Shown piece by piece: positions 29,598-38,297 of a DNA stretch of 64,000 nucleotides; the first letter of the stretch is position 1, and each line of letters opens with the position of its first letter. The stretch spans positions 1 through 64,000 of the forward strand of contig MKSU01000015.1 of assembly GCA_001897375.1 (NCBI GenBank). Direction: 5' to 3'. A model generated the notes under the pieces. The model searched no databases, was not told where the DNA came from, and saw only the letters and a list, made by a program, of their open reading frames with translations. This stretch comes from Sphingomonas sp. 67-36. Its GTDB lineage: Bacteria > Pseudomonadota > Alphaproteobacteria > Sphingomonadales > Sphingomonadaceae. The translations under genes were made by a program, and so were the position numbers.

Positions 29598-30652
29598 CCG
29601 ACACCAGCCTCCAGACCGACATCGCCGAGCGCGACCGGCTCGATACCGATCGCCTCTCGGCATGGATGAAGGACAATGTGCCGGACTTCGCCGGGCCGCT
29701 GACCTATGCCAAGTTCGCCGGCGGCCAGTCCAACCCGACCTACAAGCTCAATACCCCGGCGCGCGATTACGTGCTGCGTCGCAAGCCGATGGGCGAGTTG
29801 CTGCCGTCCGCTCATGCGGTCGATCGCGAATATCGCGTGATCGCCGGGCTGCACCCCACCGGCTTCCCCGTGCCGCGCCCGTTCGGGTTGTGCGAGGACG
29901 ATGCGGTGATCGGCTCCGCCTTCTACGTGATGGAGATGGTGGAGGGGCGCACGATCTGGGACGGCGCCTTCCCCGGCATGGATGCCGACACGCGCCGCGC
30001 GCATTACAATGCGATGATCGACACGCTCGCGCAGCTTCACAACGTCGATCATGTCGCGGCCGGGCTGGAGACGTTCGGCCGTCCCGGCAATTATTTCGAG
30101 CGGCAGGTGTCGCGCTGGACGAAGCAATATCGCGGCGCCGAGACCGAGCATATGGAGCCGATGGAGCGGCTGATCGAATGGCTGCCGCGCACCCTGCCGC
30201 CGCAGACGCGCACCTCGATCGTCCACGGCGACTATCGCTGCGACAACATGAAGTTCGCGCCGGGGCTGGAACCGCGCGTCGCCGCCGTGCTCGATTGGGA
30301 ATTGTCGACGCTCGGCGATCCGCTGGCGGACTTCTCCTATTTCCTGATCTCGTGGGTGACGCAGCCGGAGGGGCGTTCCGGCGTGATGGGGCTGACCGGG
30401 CCGGAAACCGGCATCCCGACCGTCGAGGAGGTCGTCGCGCGCTATTGCGAGAGGACGAACCGGCCGGAGGGGCTGCCCGATCTCAACTGGTATCTGTCGT
30501 TCAACATGTTCCGCCTCGCGTCGATCGTGCAGGGGATCAGGAAGCGCTTCCTGATCGGCACCGCCTCCAACGCCAATGCCGAGGCCGCCAGCGCGCGCGT
30601 GCCGGCACTGGCCGAGGCGGCATGGGCGTTCGCCGTGAAGGCAGGGGCGTAG
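29594..30652 (+). CDS. ACAD10/11- and LvaA-like kinase (APH phosphotransferase fold)
   Basis: 352 residues with a GTG start at 29594 that overlaps the dehydrogenase stop (GTGA). Protein-kinase-like APH fold: glycine-rich FAGGQSNPTYKL, Lys in YVLRRKPMGELLPSAHAVDR, the Brenner motif VHGDYRCDNMKF and the metal-binding LDWELSTLGDPLADFSYF. These match the N-terminal kinase half of human ACAD10/11 and bacterial LvaA, which phosphorylates the 4-hydroxyl of 4-hydroxyacyl-CoA. In animals kinase and dehydrogenase are fused; here they are separate genes in one operon. Annotators often call this family simply phosphotransferase. Confidence 0.88.
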   Translation: MTDTSLQTDIAERDRLDTDRLSAWMKDNVPDFAGPLTYAKFAGGQSNPTYKLNTPARDYVLRRKPMGELLPSAHAVDREYRVIAGLHPTGFPVPRPFGLCEDDAVIGSAFYVMEMVEGRTIWDGAFPGMDADTRRAHYNAMIDTLAQLHNVDHVAAGLETFGRPGNYFERQVSRWTKQYRGAETEHMEPMERLIEWLPRTLPPQTRTSIVHGDYRCDNMKFAPGLEPRVAAVLDWELSTLGDPLADFSYFLISWVTQPEGRSGVMGLTGPETGIPTVEEVVARYCERTNRPEGLPDLNWYLSFNMFRLASIVQGIRKRFLIGTASNANAEAASARVPALAEAAWAFAVKAGA

Positions 30653-30668
30653 AAAGGGGAATTCGCGC

Positions 30669-31433
30669 ATGTCGCTGTTCGATCTGACCGGCAAGGTCGT
30701 GCTCATCACGGGTTCCTCGCGCGGGATCGGCAAGGCCGCCGCCATCGCCTGCGCCGAGCAAGGGGCGAAGGTGGTCATCTCCAGCCGCAAGCAGGACGCC
30801 TGCGACATGGTGGCGAAGGAGATCAACGACCGTTTCGGCGCGGGCACCGCGATCGCCGTCGCCGCCAATATCTCCGACAAGGCGGGCTTGCAGCATCTGG
30901 TGGACGAGACGCGGCGCGCGTTCGGCCGGATCGACTGCCTCGTCTGCAACGCTGCCTCCAATCCCTATTACGGCCCGCAGGAGGGGATCGCGGACGAGCA
31001 GTTCCGCAAGATCCTCGACAACAACATCATCTCCAATCACTGGCTGATCACGATGGTCGCGCCGGAGATGAAGGAGCGCGGGGAGGGATCGATCGTCATC
31101 GTCTCCTCCATCGGGGGACTGCGCGGATCGGCGACGATCGGCGCCTATTGCATCTCCAAGGCGGCCGACATGCAGCTCGCGCGCAATCTGGCCTATGAAT
31201 ATGGCCGCTACGGCATCCGCGTGAACTGCATCGCGCCGGGCCTGATCAAGACCGATTTCGCCAGGGCGCTGTGGGAGGACGAGGCGGCGGTGGCCGAGCG
31301 CAACCGCACCACCCCGCTGCGCCGCATCGGCGAGCCGGAGGAGATCGCCGGCGCGGTCGTCTATCTCGCGTCGAAGGCGAGCGGCTTCATGACCGGGCAG
31401 GTGATGGTGATCGATGGCGGCGTGACGATCTGA
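30669..31433 (+). CDS. Short-chain dehydrogenase/reductase (operon gene 4)
   Basis: 254 residues. [50 protein letters not shown] (Ser and Tyr-x3-Lys) and a C-terminal [12 protein letters not shown] are intact. It begins 16 bp after the kinase gene with a clear ribosome binding site (AAAGGGG). In the proposed 4-hydroxy acid route it could interconvert keto and hydroxy groups. Confidence 0.9.
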   Translation: MSLFDLTGKVVLITGSSRGIGKAAAIACAEQGAKVVISSRKQDACDMVAKEINDRFGAGTAIAVAANISDKAGLQHLVDETRRAFGRIDCLVCNAASNPYYGPQEGIADEQFRKILDNNIISNHWLITMVAPEMKERGEGSIVIVSSIGGLRGSATIGAYCISKAADMQLARNLAYEYGRYGIRVNCIAPGLIKTDFARALWEDEAAVAERNRTTPLRRIGEPEEIAGAVVYLASKASGFMTGQVMVIDGGVTI

Positions 31434-31447
31434 ACAGGAGACGGGAA

Positions 31448-32248
31448 ATGGCAAGGTTCACCGACAAGTCGATCATCGTCACCGGCGCTGGCTCCGGCAT
31501 CGGCCGCGCGGCGGCGACGCTGTTCGCGGCCGAGGGCGGCAGGGTGATCGTCGCCGACGTGACCGACGGCGCGGAGGAAACCGCGAAGGCGATCCGCGCC
31601 GGCGGCGGCGTGGCGGAGGCGATCCGCATCGATGCGGGCTCGGAAGCCGATGTGGAGAAGGCGGTCGCGCTCGCCTGCGACCGCTACGGCGGGCTGGACG
31701 TGATGTTCGCCAACGCCGGCATCTCCGGCGGCATGGCGAACATCTTCGACACCAGCGTGGACCTCATCACCGAGGTGCTGCGCGTCAACCTTATCGGCCC
31801 GTTCCTCGCCGTGAAGCACGCCGCCCCCCGCATCGCCGAACGCGGCAAGGGCGCGATCATCCTTACCGCCAGCGTCGCCGGCATCCGCTCCGGCGCGGGG
31901 TCGCCGGCCTATTCGGCGTCTAAGGCTGGCGTGATCAACCTCGCCAAGGTTTCCGCGCAGCAGCTTTCCGGCTCGAACGTGCGGGTCAACGCGATCTGCC
32001 CCGGCCTGACCGAGACGGGGATGACCAGGCCCACCTTCGATTACGCGCGCGACGCCGGGAAGATGGATCGGCTCGGGCGTCTGAACCCGCTCCGTCGCGG
32101 CGCGCAGCCGGAGGAACTGGCGAAGGTGGCGCTGTTCCTCGCCTCCGATGACGCGAGCTACGTCAACGGACAGGCGATCGCGGTGGACGGCGGACTGTCG
32201 TCGAGCCATCCGGTGACGAAGCAGGAATATGGGCGGACGGCGGTTTAG
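31448..32248 (+). CDS. Short-chain dehydrogenase/reductase (operon gene 5)
   Basis: 266 residues. [28 protein letters not shown], a catalytic Ser in [18 protein letters not shown] and the C-terminal [15 protein letters not shown] are present. The Asp after the second strand (VIVADVTDG) suggests NAD. Start at 31448 has AGGAG 8 nt upstream and lies 14 bp after the preceding SDR, so it is the last gene of the operon. The two adjacent SDRs are not close copies of each other. Confidence 0.9.
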   Translation: MARFTDKSIIVTGAGSGIGRAAATLFAAEGGRVIVADVTDGAEETAKAIRAGGGVAEAIRIDAGSEADVEKAVALACDRYGGLDVMFANAGISGGMANIFDTSVDLITEVLRVNLIGPFLAVKHAAPRIAERGKGAIILTASVAGIRSGAGSPAYSASKAGVINLAKVSAQQLSGSNVRVNAICPGLTETGMTRPTFDYARDAGKMDRLGRLNPLRRGAQPEELAKVALFLASDDASYVNGQAIAVDGGLSSSHPVTKQEYGRTAV

Positions 32249-32290
32249 GGGGGCGGAGAGCCGTTATCCGGCCTTCGCCAATATTCCGTC

Positions 32291-32855
32291 CTATTGAAGA
32301 GGCTCTATCACCAAGTCCGTGATGAGAAATTCACCTGTCGAGCAAACGATTTGTACTACGGGTTCGGTTGCCTTCAATCGAAGGCCTCTGGTTTCGCCTC
32401 CCAGTTTCACTGAAACTTCCTTGCCATCATAGATCAGCCTAAACGGCTGAATGGTGCCCGGCTTCGCCGTTAGTGAAAGCGGCAGGATTTCATCGTCCTT
32501 GCCATTGAGGTTGTAACTCAGCATCTGGATTGACGCCTCTCCAGAAGGCGTTTTTTTTAGGATCTGCCGGTGGCGCGGAGAGGGAGAAGCCGGCATAAGC
32601 GCTTGGCGTCCGTCCCGGCACAGCTGCCGAAGCGATCTGAATACGAGCGATAGGTGCATATGTTTCGCTTCCGGCAAGTGTGAGTAATTGAACCTTGCCG
32701 GAAACTGAAAATGGAACGCTGGGGGAGGGAAGGCTCAATTCCGAAAAATGATTGGCGGATGTATCGCAATCATAAGTGATGGCTTTCGCTGCGGCTGTAA
32801 CTGGCAGTGCAAGGCAAGCCAGCCCGGTAGCGCCCAAGTGGTAAATCGATCTCAT
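32291..32855 (-). pseudogene. Secreted protein gene split by a frameshift at an A8 run
   Basis: Reading from ATG at 32855, a signal peptide (MRSIYHLGATGLACLALPVTAAA) leads into a secreted domain that stops at 32490. The natural continuation is in another frame, from about 32550 to the stop at 32291 (SGEASIQMLSYNLNGKD ... TGEFLITDLVIEPLQ). The frames meet at eight consecutive As on the coding strand (the T run at 32551-32558). Removing one A gives a continuous protein of about 187 residues. Possible readings are a recent pseudogene, slippage during transcription at A8, or a sequencing error. The segment is visibly richer in A/T than its surroundings, suggesting acquisition. I do not recognise the family. 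Confidence 0.7.
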
Positions 32856-32960
32856 GCTTGCTCCCCTGAATTCGTCTTAATGCTTGGCGTATTATGCGGC
32901 ACCTCGATCAAAGGAGTATAACCAAACTGTTGTTTTAACCGGTCGAGACGCCGTGTCATC

Positions 32961-34784
32961 TCACGCCGCCGCCCACCGCTCCACCACCTTCGCCAGCACG
33001 CCGAGCGGGACGCCGCCGGTCTGCACCACGGTGTCGTTGAAGCCGCGCACGTCGAAGCGCGCGCCCATCCTTGCCTTCGCCGCGTCGCGCAGGCGGTTGA
33101 TCTCGTTGTGGCCGGTCTTGTAGCCGAGCGCCTGGCCCGGCCAGGTGCAATAGCGGTTCAACTCCGATCGCGCCTGGCTGGCGGTGAAGCCGGTGGTGGC
33201 CATGAACCATTCCATCGCCTGCGCCATCGTCCAGCGCTTGTGGTGCAGCCCGGTGTCCGCAACCAGCCGGGCGGCGCGGAAGTTCATCGACTGGAGATAG
33301 CCGATCCGGCCGAGCGGATCGTCGGCGTAGAAGCCCACTTCGTCCGCGATCTGCTCGGCATAAAGACCCCAGCCTTCGGAATAGGCGTTGAAACTCAGCA
33401 AGGTGCGGATCAGCGGCAGATCGAATGTATATTCGCCCTGCCAGATATGGCCCGGAATCCCCTCGTGGAAGGTCAGCGTCGGCAGTGCGAAGCGCGGCCA
33501 GATGCCGGTGTCGCGCAGGTTGATGTAATAGGTGCCGGGGATTTTCCCGTCCATCGATCCCGGCCCGGCATAACCGTTCGGCGCGCCGTCCTGGATCGCG
33601 GGCGGCACGCGCTTGATGTTGAGGTTGCCGCGCACCAGCTTGCCGAACGCTTTCGGCATCAGCGGCCTGATCTTCGCGACGACGCTGTTGAGATAGGCGA
33701 GCAACTCGGCGCGGCCCGCATCGGTGTTGGCGAACAGCAGATCGGGGCGCTTGCCGAGCTGCGCGAGCCGCTCGCCGGCGGTGCCCTGCGTCAGGCCCTG
33801 CGCGCGCAGCAGCGGGTCCATCTCCGCCGCCAGCGCCTTGCATTGATCGAGGCCGGCGGCGTGAATTTCTTCTGGCGTGCGTTTCGTGGTGGTGCCGGCC
33901 TCGACCAGCCAGCCATAGATATTCTCCGCATCGGGCACCCGCCACATGCCGGCGACGTCTGGCGCTTTCGGACGGAGCGCGACGAAGGCGTCGGCCTGCG
34001 CGGCGAGGGCGGGGGCGATCTCCTGCTCCGCGATGCGGGCGGCGCGGGCGCTCCATTCGTCGGGCAAGGCGGCGGCGCGCAGCTTCGCGCCGATGCCGGT
34101 GACGATCGACCATTCCGCCGGCTTCGCCGCCCCGTCGCGGAGCTGGCGCGCGGTGATGTCGTTAAGAAAGCCGGGGAGATAGACGCCCTTCGCCGCGTCC
34201 GCCTTCACCCGCTCGGTCTCGTCGCGCAGCTCCTTCGCATAGGCGCGCATCCGGGCGAGATAGGCTTCGGCGTCGGCGCTGGTTGCGATCTGGTGTTTGT
34301 TCTCCAGCAGGTCCGGCACGTCGACGAACGCGCCATTGCCCTGGCTGACGACATAGGGCGTCGAGCGATAGCCGTTGGCGGAAAGGAACGCCATGTCGCC
34401 CACCGGCATCCGCCGCCAGCCGTCGAGCGCGATCTCATGCGCGACAGTGGCGGTTTCGACATGGGTGGTGACGGTGGGGGAAAGGTGCGTCAGGTCGATC
34501 GCGCGCAGTTCGGACAGGCGGCGGGCGGCGTCCGCCTTGCGCCGTGCTTCGCCCGCGATGCTATGATCGCTCAGCATGGACTTGAGCGCGGCGCGCTTGC
34601 CCGTGTCGATGCCGAGGAAGGCGGCCTGCTCGGGATAGGTCGTGAGCAGCGCCTCCGCGTGCCGATCGAGCAGCGCCATCGCGGCCGCGTCGCCCGATGT
34701 GGCGGCGGCGGCGCGGAGGGGGAGGGCGGCGGTGGCGCCGAGCGCGGCGGCTCCGGCGACGAACCCACGGCGGTCGATCTGCAT
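32961..34784 (-). CDS. DUF885-family protein, putative metal-dependent peptidase, Tat-exported
   Basis: 607 residues. The N-terminus has a twin-arginine-like signal (DRRGFVAGAAALG, then ALPLRAAAA). The family hallmark HEGIPGH lies in LPTLTFHEGIPGHIWQ, and a downstream SEGWGLYAEQIADEVGFY supplies a likely third ligand Glu, similar to M32/thermolysin-like zinc sites with an altered HExxH spacing. Probably periplasmic. The start at 34784 is preferred because GGAGAGG lies about 9 nt upstream; ATGs at 34793 and 34802 are alternatives. It follows tesB on the same strand by 57 bp. Enzyme activity is inferred, not established. Confidence 0.85.
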   Translation of the reverse strand: MQIDRRGFVAGAAALGATAALPLRAAAATSGDAAAMALLDRHAEALLTTYPEQAAFLGIDTGKRAALKSMLSDHSIAGEARRKADAARRLSELRAIDLTHLSPTVTTHVETATVAHEIALDGWRRMPVGDMAFLSANGYRSTPYVVSQGNGAFVDVPDLLENKHQIATSADAEAYLARMRAYAKELRDETERVKADAAKGVYLPGFLNDITARQLRDGAAKPAEWSIVTGIGAKLRAAALPDEWSARAARIAEQEIAPALAAQADAFVALRPKAPDVAGMWRVPDAENIYGWLVEAGTTTKRTPEEIHAAGLDQCKALAAEMDPLLRAQGLTQGTAGERLAQLGKRPDLLFANTDAGRAELLAYLNSVVAKIRPLMPKAFGKLVRGNLNIKRVPPAIQDGAPNGYAGPGSMDGKIPGTYYINLRDTGIWPRFALPTLTFHEGIPGHIWQGEYTFDLPLIRTLLSFNAYSEGWGLYAEQIADEVGFYADDPLGRIGYLQSMNFRAARLVADTGLHHKRWTMAQAMEWFMATTGFTASQARSELNRYCTWPGQALGYKTGHNEINRLRDAAKARMGARFDVRGFNDTVVQTGGVPLGVLAKVVERWAAA

Positions 34785-34841
34785 GGCGGTCATCCTCTCC
34801 ATTCTTAACCCTTCTCCTTCAGGGGAGGGGCTTGATAGCTT

Positions 34842-35729
34842 TCAGCCCCTTGCCTCGCGCTGCCGGATCAGCCCTTCCTGCGCGACGCTGGCGACCAGCC
34901 GGCCGTCGCGGGTGAAGATCTGTCCGCGATTCATGCCGCGCGCGTGGCCCGCCCACGGGCTGTCGGTGGCGTAGAGCAACCAGTCGTCGGCGCGGAAATC
35001 CTCGTGCAGCCACACGGCGTGGTCGAGGCTGGCGCTCTGGAAGCCCGGCGTCGTCCAGTTCACGCCGTGCGGCAACATGCAGGTGCCGAGCAGCGACATG
35101 TCCGAGGCATAGGACAGGATCGCACGGTGGATCGCCGGATCGTCGCCCACCGGCGCGACGACGCGGAACCAGCTATGCTGGACCGGCGCGGTCGGCGTGG
35201 GATTGAACCATTTGCGGGGATAGACCGGGCGGATCTCGATCGGGCGCGGGCGGGTGAGCGCCCGGCGGAACCGCTCGTCGACATGCTCGCTTTCGCGCGC
35301 GCGGATTTGCGCCTCGCTCTCCAGCTCCTCGGGCGGCGGCACGTCGGGCATCCGGTCCTGATGGTGGAGGCCTTCCTCCGGCGTCTGGAAAGAGGCGGCC
35401 ATGTTGAGGATCGGCGCGCCGCGCTGCATCGCGATCACGCGGCGGGTGGCGAAGCTGCGCCCCTCGAAATCGCGCACGACGCGATAGATGATCGGATAAT
35501 TCTCGTCACCCGGCCGCATGAAATAGGCGTGGAGCGAATGCGCGGTCTTGGGCGCGTCGGTGGAGCGTTGCGCCGCCTGGAGCGCCTGCGCGATCACCTG
35601 CCCGCCGAACACGCGCCCGACCCCGCCGTTCGAGCGCCGCCCGCGATAAAGATCGGTGTCGATCTCCTCCACGTCGAGCAGGTCGACCAGATCGGCAGCG
35701 AGTTCGGCGGGGGTGGGGGTGTCTGACAC
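34842..35729 (-). CDS. tesB: Acyl-CoA thioesterase II
   Basis: 295 residues, close to E. coli TesB (286). Two hot-dog domains; family motifs include GRVFGGQVIAQALQAAQRST, HSLHAYFMRPGD, and the catalytic Asp region in QSASLDHAVWLHEDFRADDW. Hydrolyses acyl-CoA to free acid and CoA. The GTG at 35729 ([20 protein letters not shown]) is chosen by homology, with AGGAA upstream; the ATG at 35789 would add 20 residues lacking similarity. A palindromic repeat element separates it from the upstream ACAD gene. Confidence 0.9.
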   Translation of the reverse strand: MSDTPTPAELAADLVDLLDVEEIDTDLYRGRRSNGGVGRVFGGQVIAQALQAAQRSTDAPKTAHSLHAYFMRPGDENYPIIYRVVRDFEGRSFATRRVIAMQRGAPILNMAASFQTPEEGLHHQDRMPDVPPPEELESEAQIRARESEHVDERFRRALTRPRPIEIRPVYPRKWFNPTPTAPVQHSWFRVVAPVGDDPAIHRAILSYASDMSLLGTCMLPHGVNWTTPGFQSASLDHAVWLHEDFRADDWLLYATDSPWAGHARGMNRGQIFTRDGRLVASVAQEGLIRQREARG

Positions 35730-35794
35730 TGGTGGCGGTTCCTTTGCGGTCGCCGGAGGTAGAGGAAAAGGCGAGTGGTCGACAAGCACCCACC

Positions 35795-35905
35795 GCCGTC
35801 ACCCCGGCCTTGTGCCGGGGTCCACCAAGCCGCAGGGGATGAGCCGTAACCTCTCGTCCGCTCCCTGCCTCCCGGTGGACTCCGGCACAAGGCCGGGGTG
35901 ACGGC
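35795..35905. repeat. 111-bp inverted-repeat element with 32-bp arms
   Basis: The left arm 35795-35826 (GCCGTCACCCCGGCCTTGTG...) and the right arm 35874-35905 are inverted copies identical at 31 of 32 positions. Each arm itself contains a small CCCCGGC/GCCGGGG-type hairpin. The 47-bp centre has a further GCAGGG/CCCTGC pair. It lies between an ACAD gene and tesB on the same strand. Similar sequences are common at gene ends in sphingomonads. Confidence 0.75.
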
Positions 35906-35918
35906 TGATGAGTCTCCC

Positions 35919-37046
35919 TCAATAACCCGCCAGTTGCGCCAGCCGGTCGGCGTGGAAATTGGCGTCGCCGAACATCTCGGCCAGCACGCGCTGGCGCTTC
36001 ATGTAGAAGCCGATGTCGTACTCGTCGGTCATGCCGATGCCGCCGTGCATCTGCACGCCCTCCTGCACCGACAGCATCGTCGCGAGGCCGGTCATCGCCT
36101 TGGCGACCGAGACGGCGGCGTCCGCCTTGTCGTCTCCGGCGTCGAGAAGCTGCTGCGCCTTGAGCACCGCGGCGCGCGCCACTTCCATCTCGCTGTAGAG
36201 ATGCGCGGCGCGGTGCTGGAGCGCCTGGAAGCTGCCGATCAGCGTGCCGAACTGCTTGCGTTCCTTGAGGTAATTGACCGTCATGTCCATCGCGCCCGCG
36301 CCGACGCCGAGCATCTCGGCGGCAGCGCCAGTGCGGCCCGCGCGGAGCAGGCGGCCGAGCGGATCGCGGCCGGCGTCGACCTCGCCGATCACCGCATCGG
36401 CATCGACCTCGACGCCGTCGAACTCGATCCGCGCGGCGAGGCTGGAATCCGCCAGCCGCTCCGGCGTGACGGACATCTTCGCCGCGCCCTGCGGCACCGC
36501 GAACAGGGTGACGCCCGCCTCGTCGTCAGCCGCGCCTGCCGTGCGCGCCGCGACGATCAGCAGGTCCGCGACATGGCCGTGGGTGACGAACTGCTTCCTG
36601 CCCGAGAGGCGGAAGCCGTTGCCGGCGCGCTCCGCCTTGAGGCCGACGCTGGAGCGGTGCTTCGCCCCTTCGTCGATCGCCAGCGCCGCGACCGTCTCGC
36701 CCTTCAGGATGCCGGGATACCAGCGCTCGGCATGGCCGGTGCCCTTCAGCGCCTCGACCGCCGCGACCGCCGTGGAGAGGAAGGGGGAGGGGGAGAGGTT
36801 GCGCCCGATCTCCTCCAGCACCACGCCCGCCTCGACATGGCCGAGGCCAAGGCCGCCCTGATCCTCGCCGATCAGGATGCCGGTGAAGCCCATCTCGGCG
36901 AACTGCTTCCACAAATCGCGGCTGAAGCCGGTGGCGTCCTTGTCGTCGCGCAGCTTGCGCATGTGGCTGACGGGTGCGCTCTCGCCGACGAAATCCTTCG
37001 CCGTGTCGCGCAGCATCGATTGTTCATCATTCAGGAAAAGCGGCAT
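35919..37046 (-). CDS. Acyl-CoA dehydrogenase, small partner of pair 2
   Basis: 375 residues. N-terminal FLNDEQSMLRDTAKDFVGES, middle LSGRKQFVTHGHVADLLIVA and a C-terminal helical bundle (YLKERKQFGTLIGSFQALQH, MHGGIGMTDEYDIGFYMKRQ). It ends FGDANFHADRLAQLAGY and lacks the C-terminal GGTxxxQ segment. Almost certainly works with the large ACAD encoded 60 bp upstream (37107). Same domain pattern as 24623. Confidence 0.9.
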   Translation of the reverse strand: MPLFLNDEQSMLRDTAKDFVGESAPVSHMRKLRDDKDATGFSRDLWKQFAEMGFTGILIGEDQGGLGLGHVEAGVVLEEIGRNLSPSPFLSTAVAAVEALKGTGHAERWYPGILKGETVAALAIDEGAKHRSSVGLKAERAGNGFRLSGRKQFVTHGHVADLLIVAARTAGAADDEAGVTLFAVPQGAAKMSVTPERLADSSLAARIEFDGVEVDADAVIGEVDAGRDPLGRLLRAGRTGAAAEMLGVGAGAMDMTVNYLKERKQFGTLIGSFQALQHRAAHLYSEMEVARAAVLKAQQLLDAGDDKADAAVSVAKAMTGLATMLSVQEGVQMHGGIGMTDEYDIGFYMKRQRVLAEMFGDANFHADRLAQLAGY

Positions 37047-37106
37047 TTTTCACTCCGTCGCCCCGGCGCGGCCGGAGCGGTTGATGGCTGGAAGACGGGC
37101 GGGGCT

Positions 37107-38297
37107 TCACGCGCCCGGCAGGTTCAGGATGCGTTTGGCGATGATGTTGAGCTGCACCTCCGACGTGCCGCCCTCGATCGAGTTCGCCTTGGTGCGCAGC
37201 CACGCGCGCGCCTCGCGTCCGCCGTTCGTAGCCTCGCTCTCCCATTCCAGCTCGTCCGAGCCGCCCGCCGCCATCATCAGCTCGTAACGGGACTTGTTCA
37301 GCTCGGTGCCGTAATATTTCATCATCGAGGGCTGGGCGGGATGCGCCTTGCCGGCCTTCAGTTCGTCGATGAAGCGCTCGGATTGCGCCGCGAACGCCTT
37401 CGCCCGCACCTCGAACAAAGCGATCTGCGCGCGCAGCACCGGATCGGCGAGGCGGCCCTCGGCGTCCAGCCCGATCGTCGCCTTCGCTCCCTCGATCAGC
37501 GGGTTCTTGCCGCCCCCGCCGAGGCCCATGCCGGAGATCATCTCGCGCTCGTGCCCGAGCAGGTACTTCGCGACGTCCCAGCCCTTGTTCAGCTCGCCGA
37601 CCAGATTCTCCTTCGGCACCTTCACATTGTCGAAGAAGGTTTCGCAGAACGGCGAATAGCCGGAGATCAGCAGGATCGGCTTGGTCGACACGCCCGGCGT
37701 GCGCATGTCGAACAGCACGAAGCTGATGCCGTTGTGCTTGTTCGTCGGATCGGTGCGGACGAGGCAGAAGATCCAGTCGGCCTTGTCGGCGTAGCTGGTC
37801 CAGATCTTCTGGCCGTTGACGAGGAAGTGATCGCCCTTGTCTTCCGCCTTGGTGGCGAGGCTGGCGAGGTCGGAGCCCGCGTTCGGCTCCGAATAGCCCT
37901 GGCACCAGCGAATCTCGCCGCGCGCGATCTTCGGCAGATGCTCCTTCTTCTGCGCCTCGTTGCCGTATTTCAGCAGCGCCGGCCCGAGCATCGAGATGCC
38001 GAACGACGAGAGCGGATTGCGCGCGCGGATCGCCGCCATCTCCTCGCGCAGCACCTTGGTCTCGGCCGCCGAGAGGCCGCCGCCGCCATATTCCTTCGGC
38101 CAGTCGGGCACGGTCCAGCCGCGCTCGCCCATGCGGTCCATCCACTGCTTCTGCGCGGGCGACATCGCGCTCTGGTCGCGGCCGCCCCAGACGGCGTCCT
38201 TCTCGGTGCGGACCGGCTCGCGCATCTCGGGCGGGCAATTGGCTTCCAGCCAGGCGCGCGTCTCGGCGCGGAATTGTTCGAGGTCGTCGCTCATCAT
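37107..38297 (-). CDS. Acyl-CoA dehydrogenase, large partner of pair 2
   Basis: 396 residues. WCQGYSEPNAGSDLASLATK, LVNGQKIWTSYADKADWIFC, FCETFFDNVKVPKENLVGE and the C-terminal SIEGGTSEVQLNIIAKRIL are present. It resembles 23306 and 55482 and is followed by its small partner. The start region overlaps the amidase stop by 4 bp (ATGATGAGC), so it belongs to the same transcription unit. Confidence 0.92.
   Translation of the reverse strand: MMSDDLEQFRAETRAWLEANCPPEMREPVRTEKDAVWGGRDQSAMSPAQKQWMDRMGERGWTVPDWPKEYGGGGLSAAETKVLREEMAAIRARNPLSSFGISMLGPALLKYGNEAQKKEHLPKIARGEIRWCQGYSEPNAGSDLASLATKAEDKGDHFLVNGQKIWTSYADKADWIFCLVRTDPTNKHNGISFVLFDMRTPGVSTKPILLISGYSPFCETFFDNVKVPKENLVGELNKGWDVAKYLLGHEREMISGMGLGGGGKNPLIEGAKATIGLDAEGRLADPVLRAQIALFEVRAKAFAAQSERFIDELKAGKAHPAQPSMMKYYGTELNKSRYELMMAAGGSDELEWESEATNGGREARAWLRTKANSIEGGTSEVQLNIIAKRILNLPGA

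Noticed and set aside
29594-30652. Aminoglycoside resistance phosphotransferase
   Set aside because: It has the APH fold, but its specific motifs and operon match the ACAD10/11 and LvaA kinases of acyl-CoA metabolism.
32540-32565. Programmed -1 ribosomal frameshift at the A AAA AAC heptamer
   Set aside because: The heptamer is in frame, but the downstream coding frame needs a +1 (or -2) shift, so classical -1 slippage would not produce the joined protein. Transcriptional slippage or mutation fits better.
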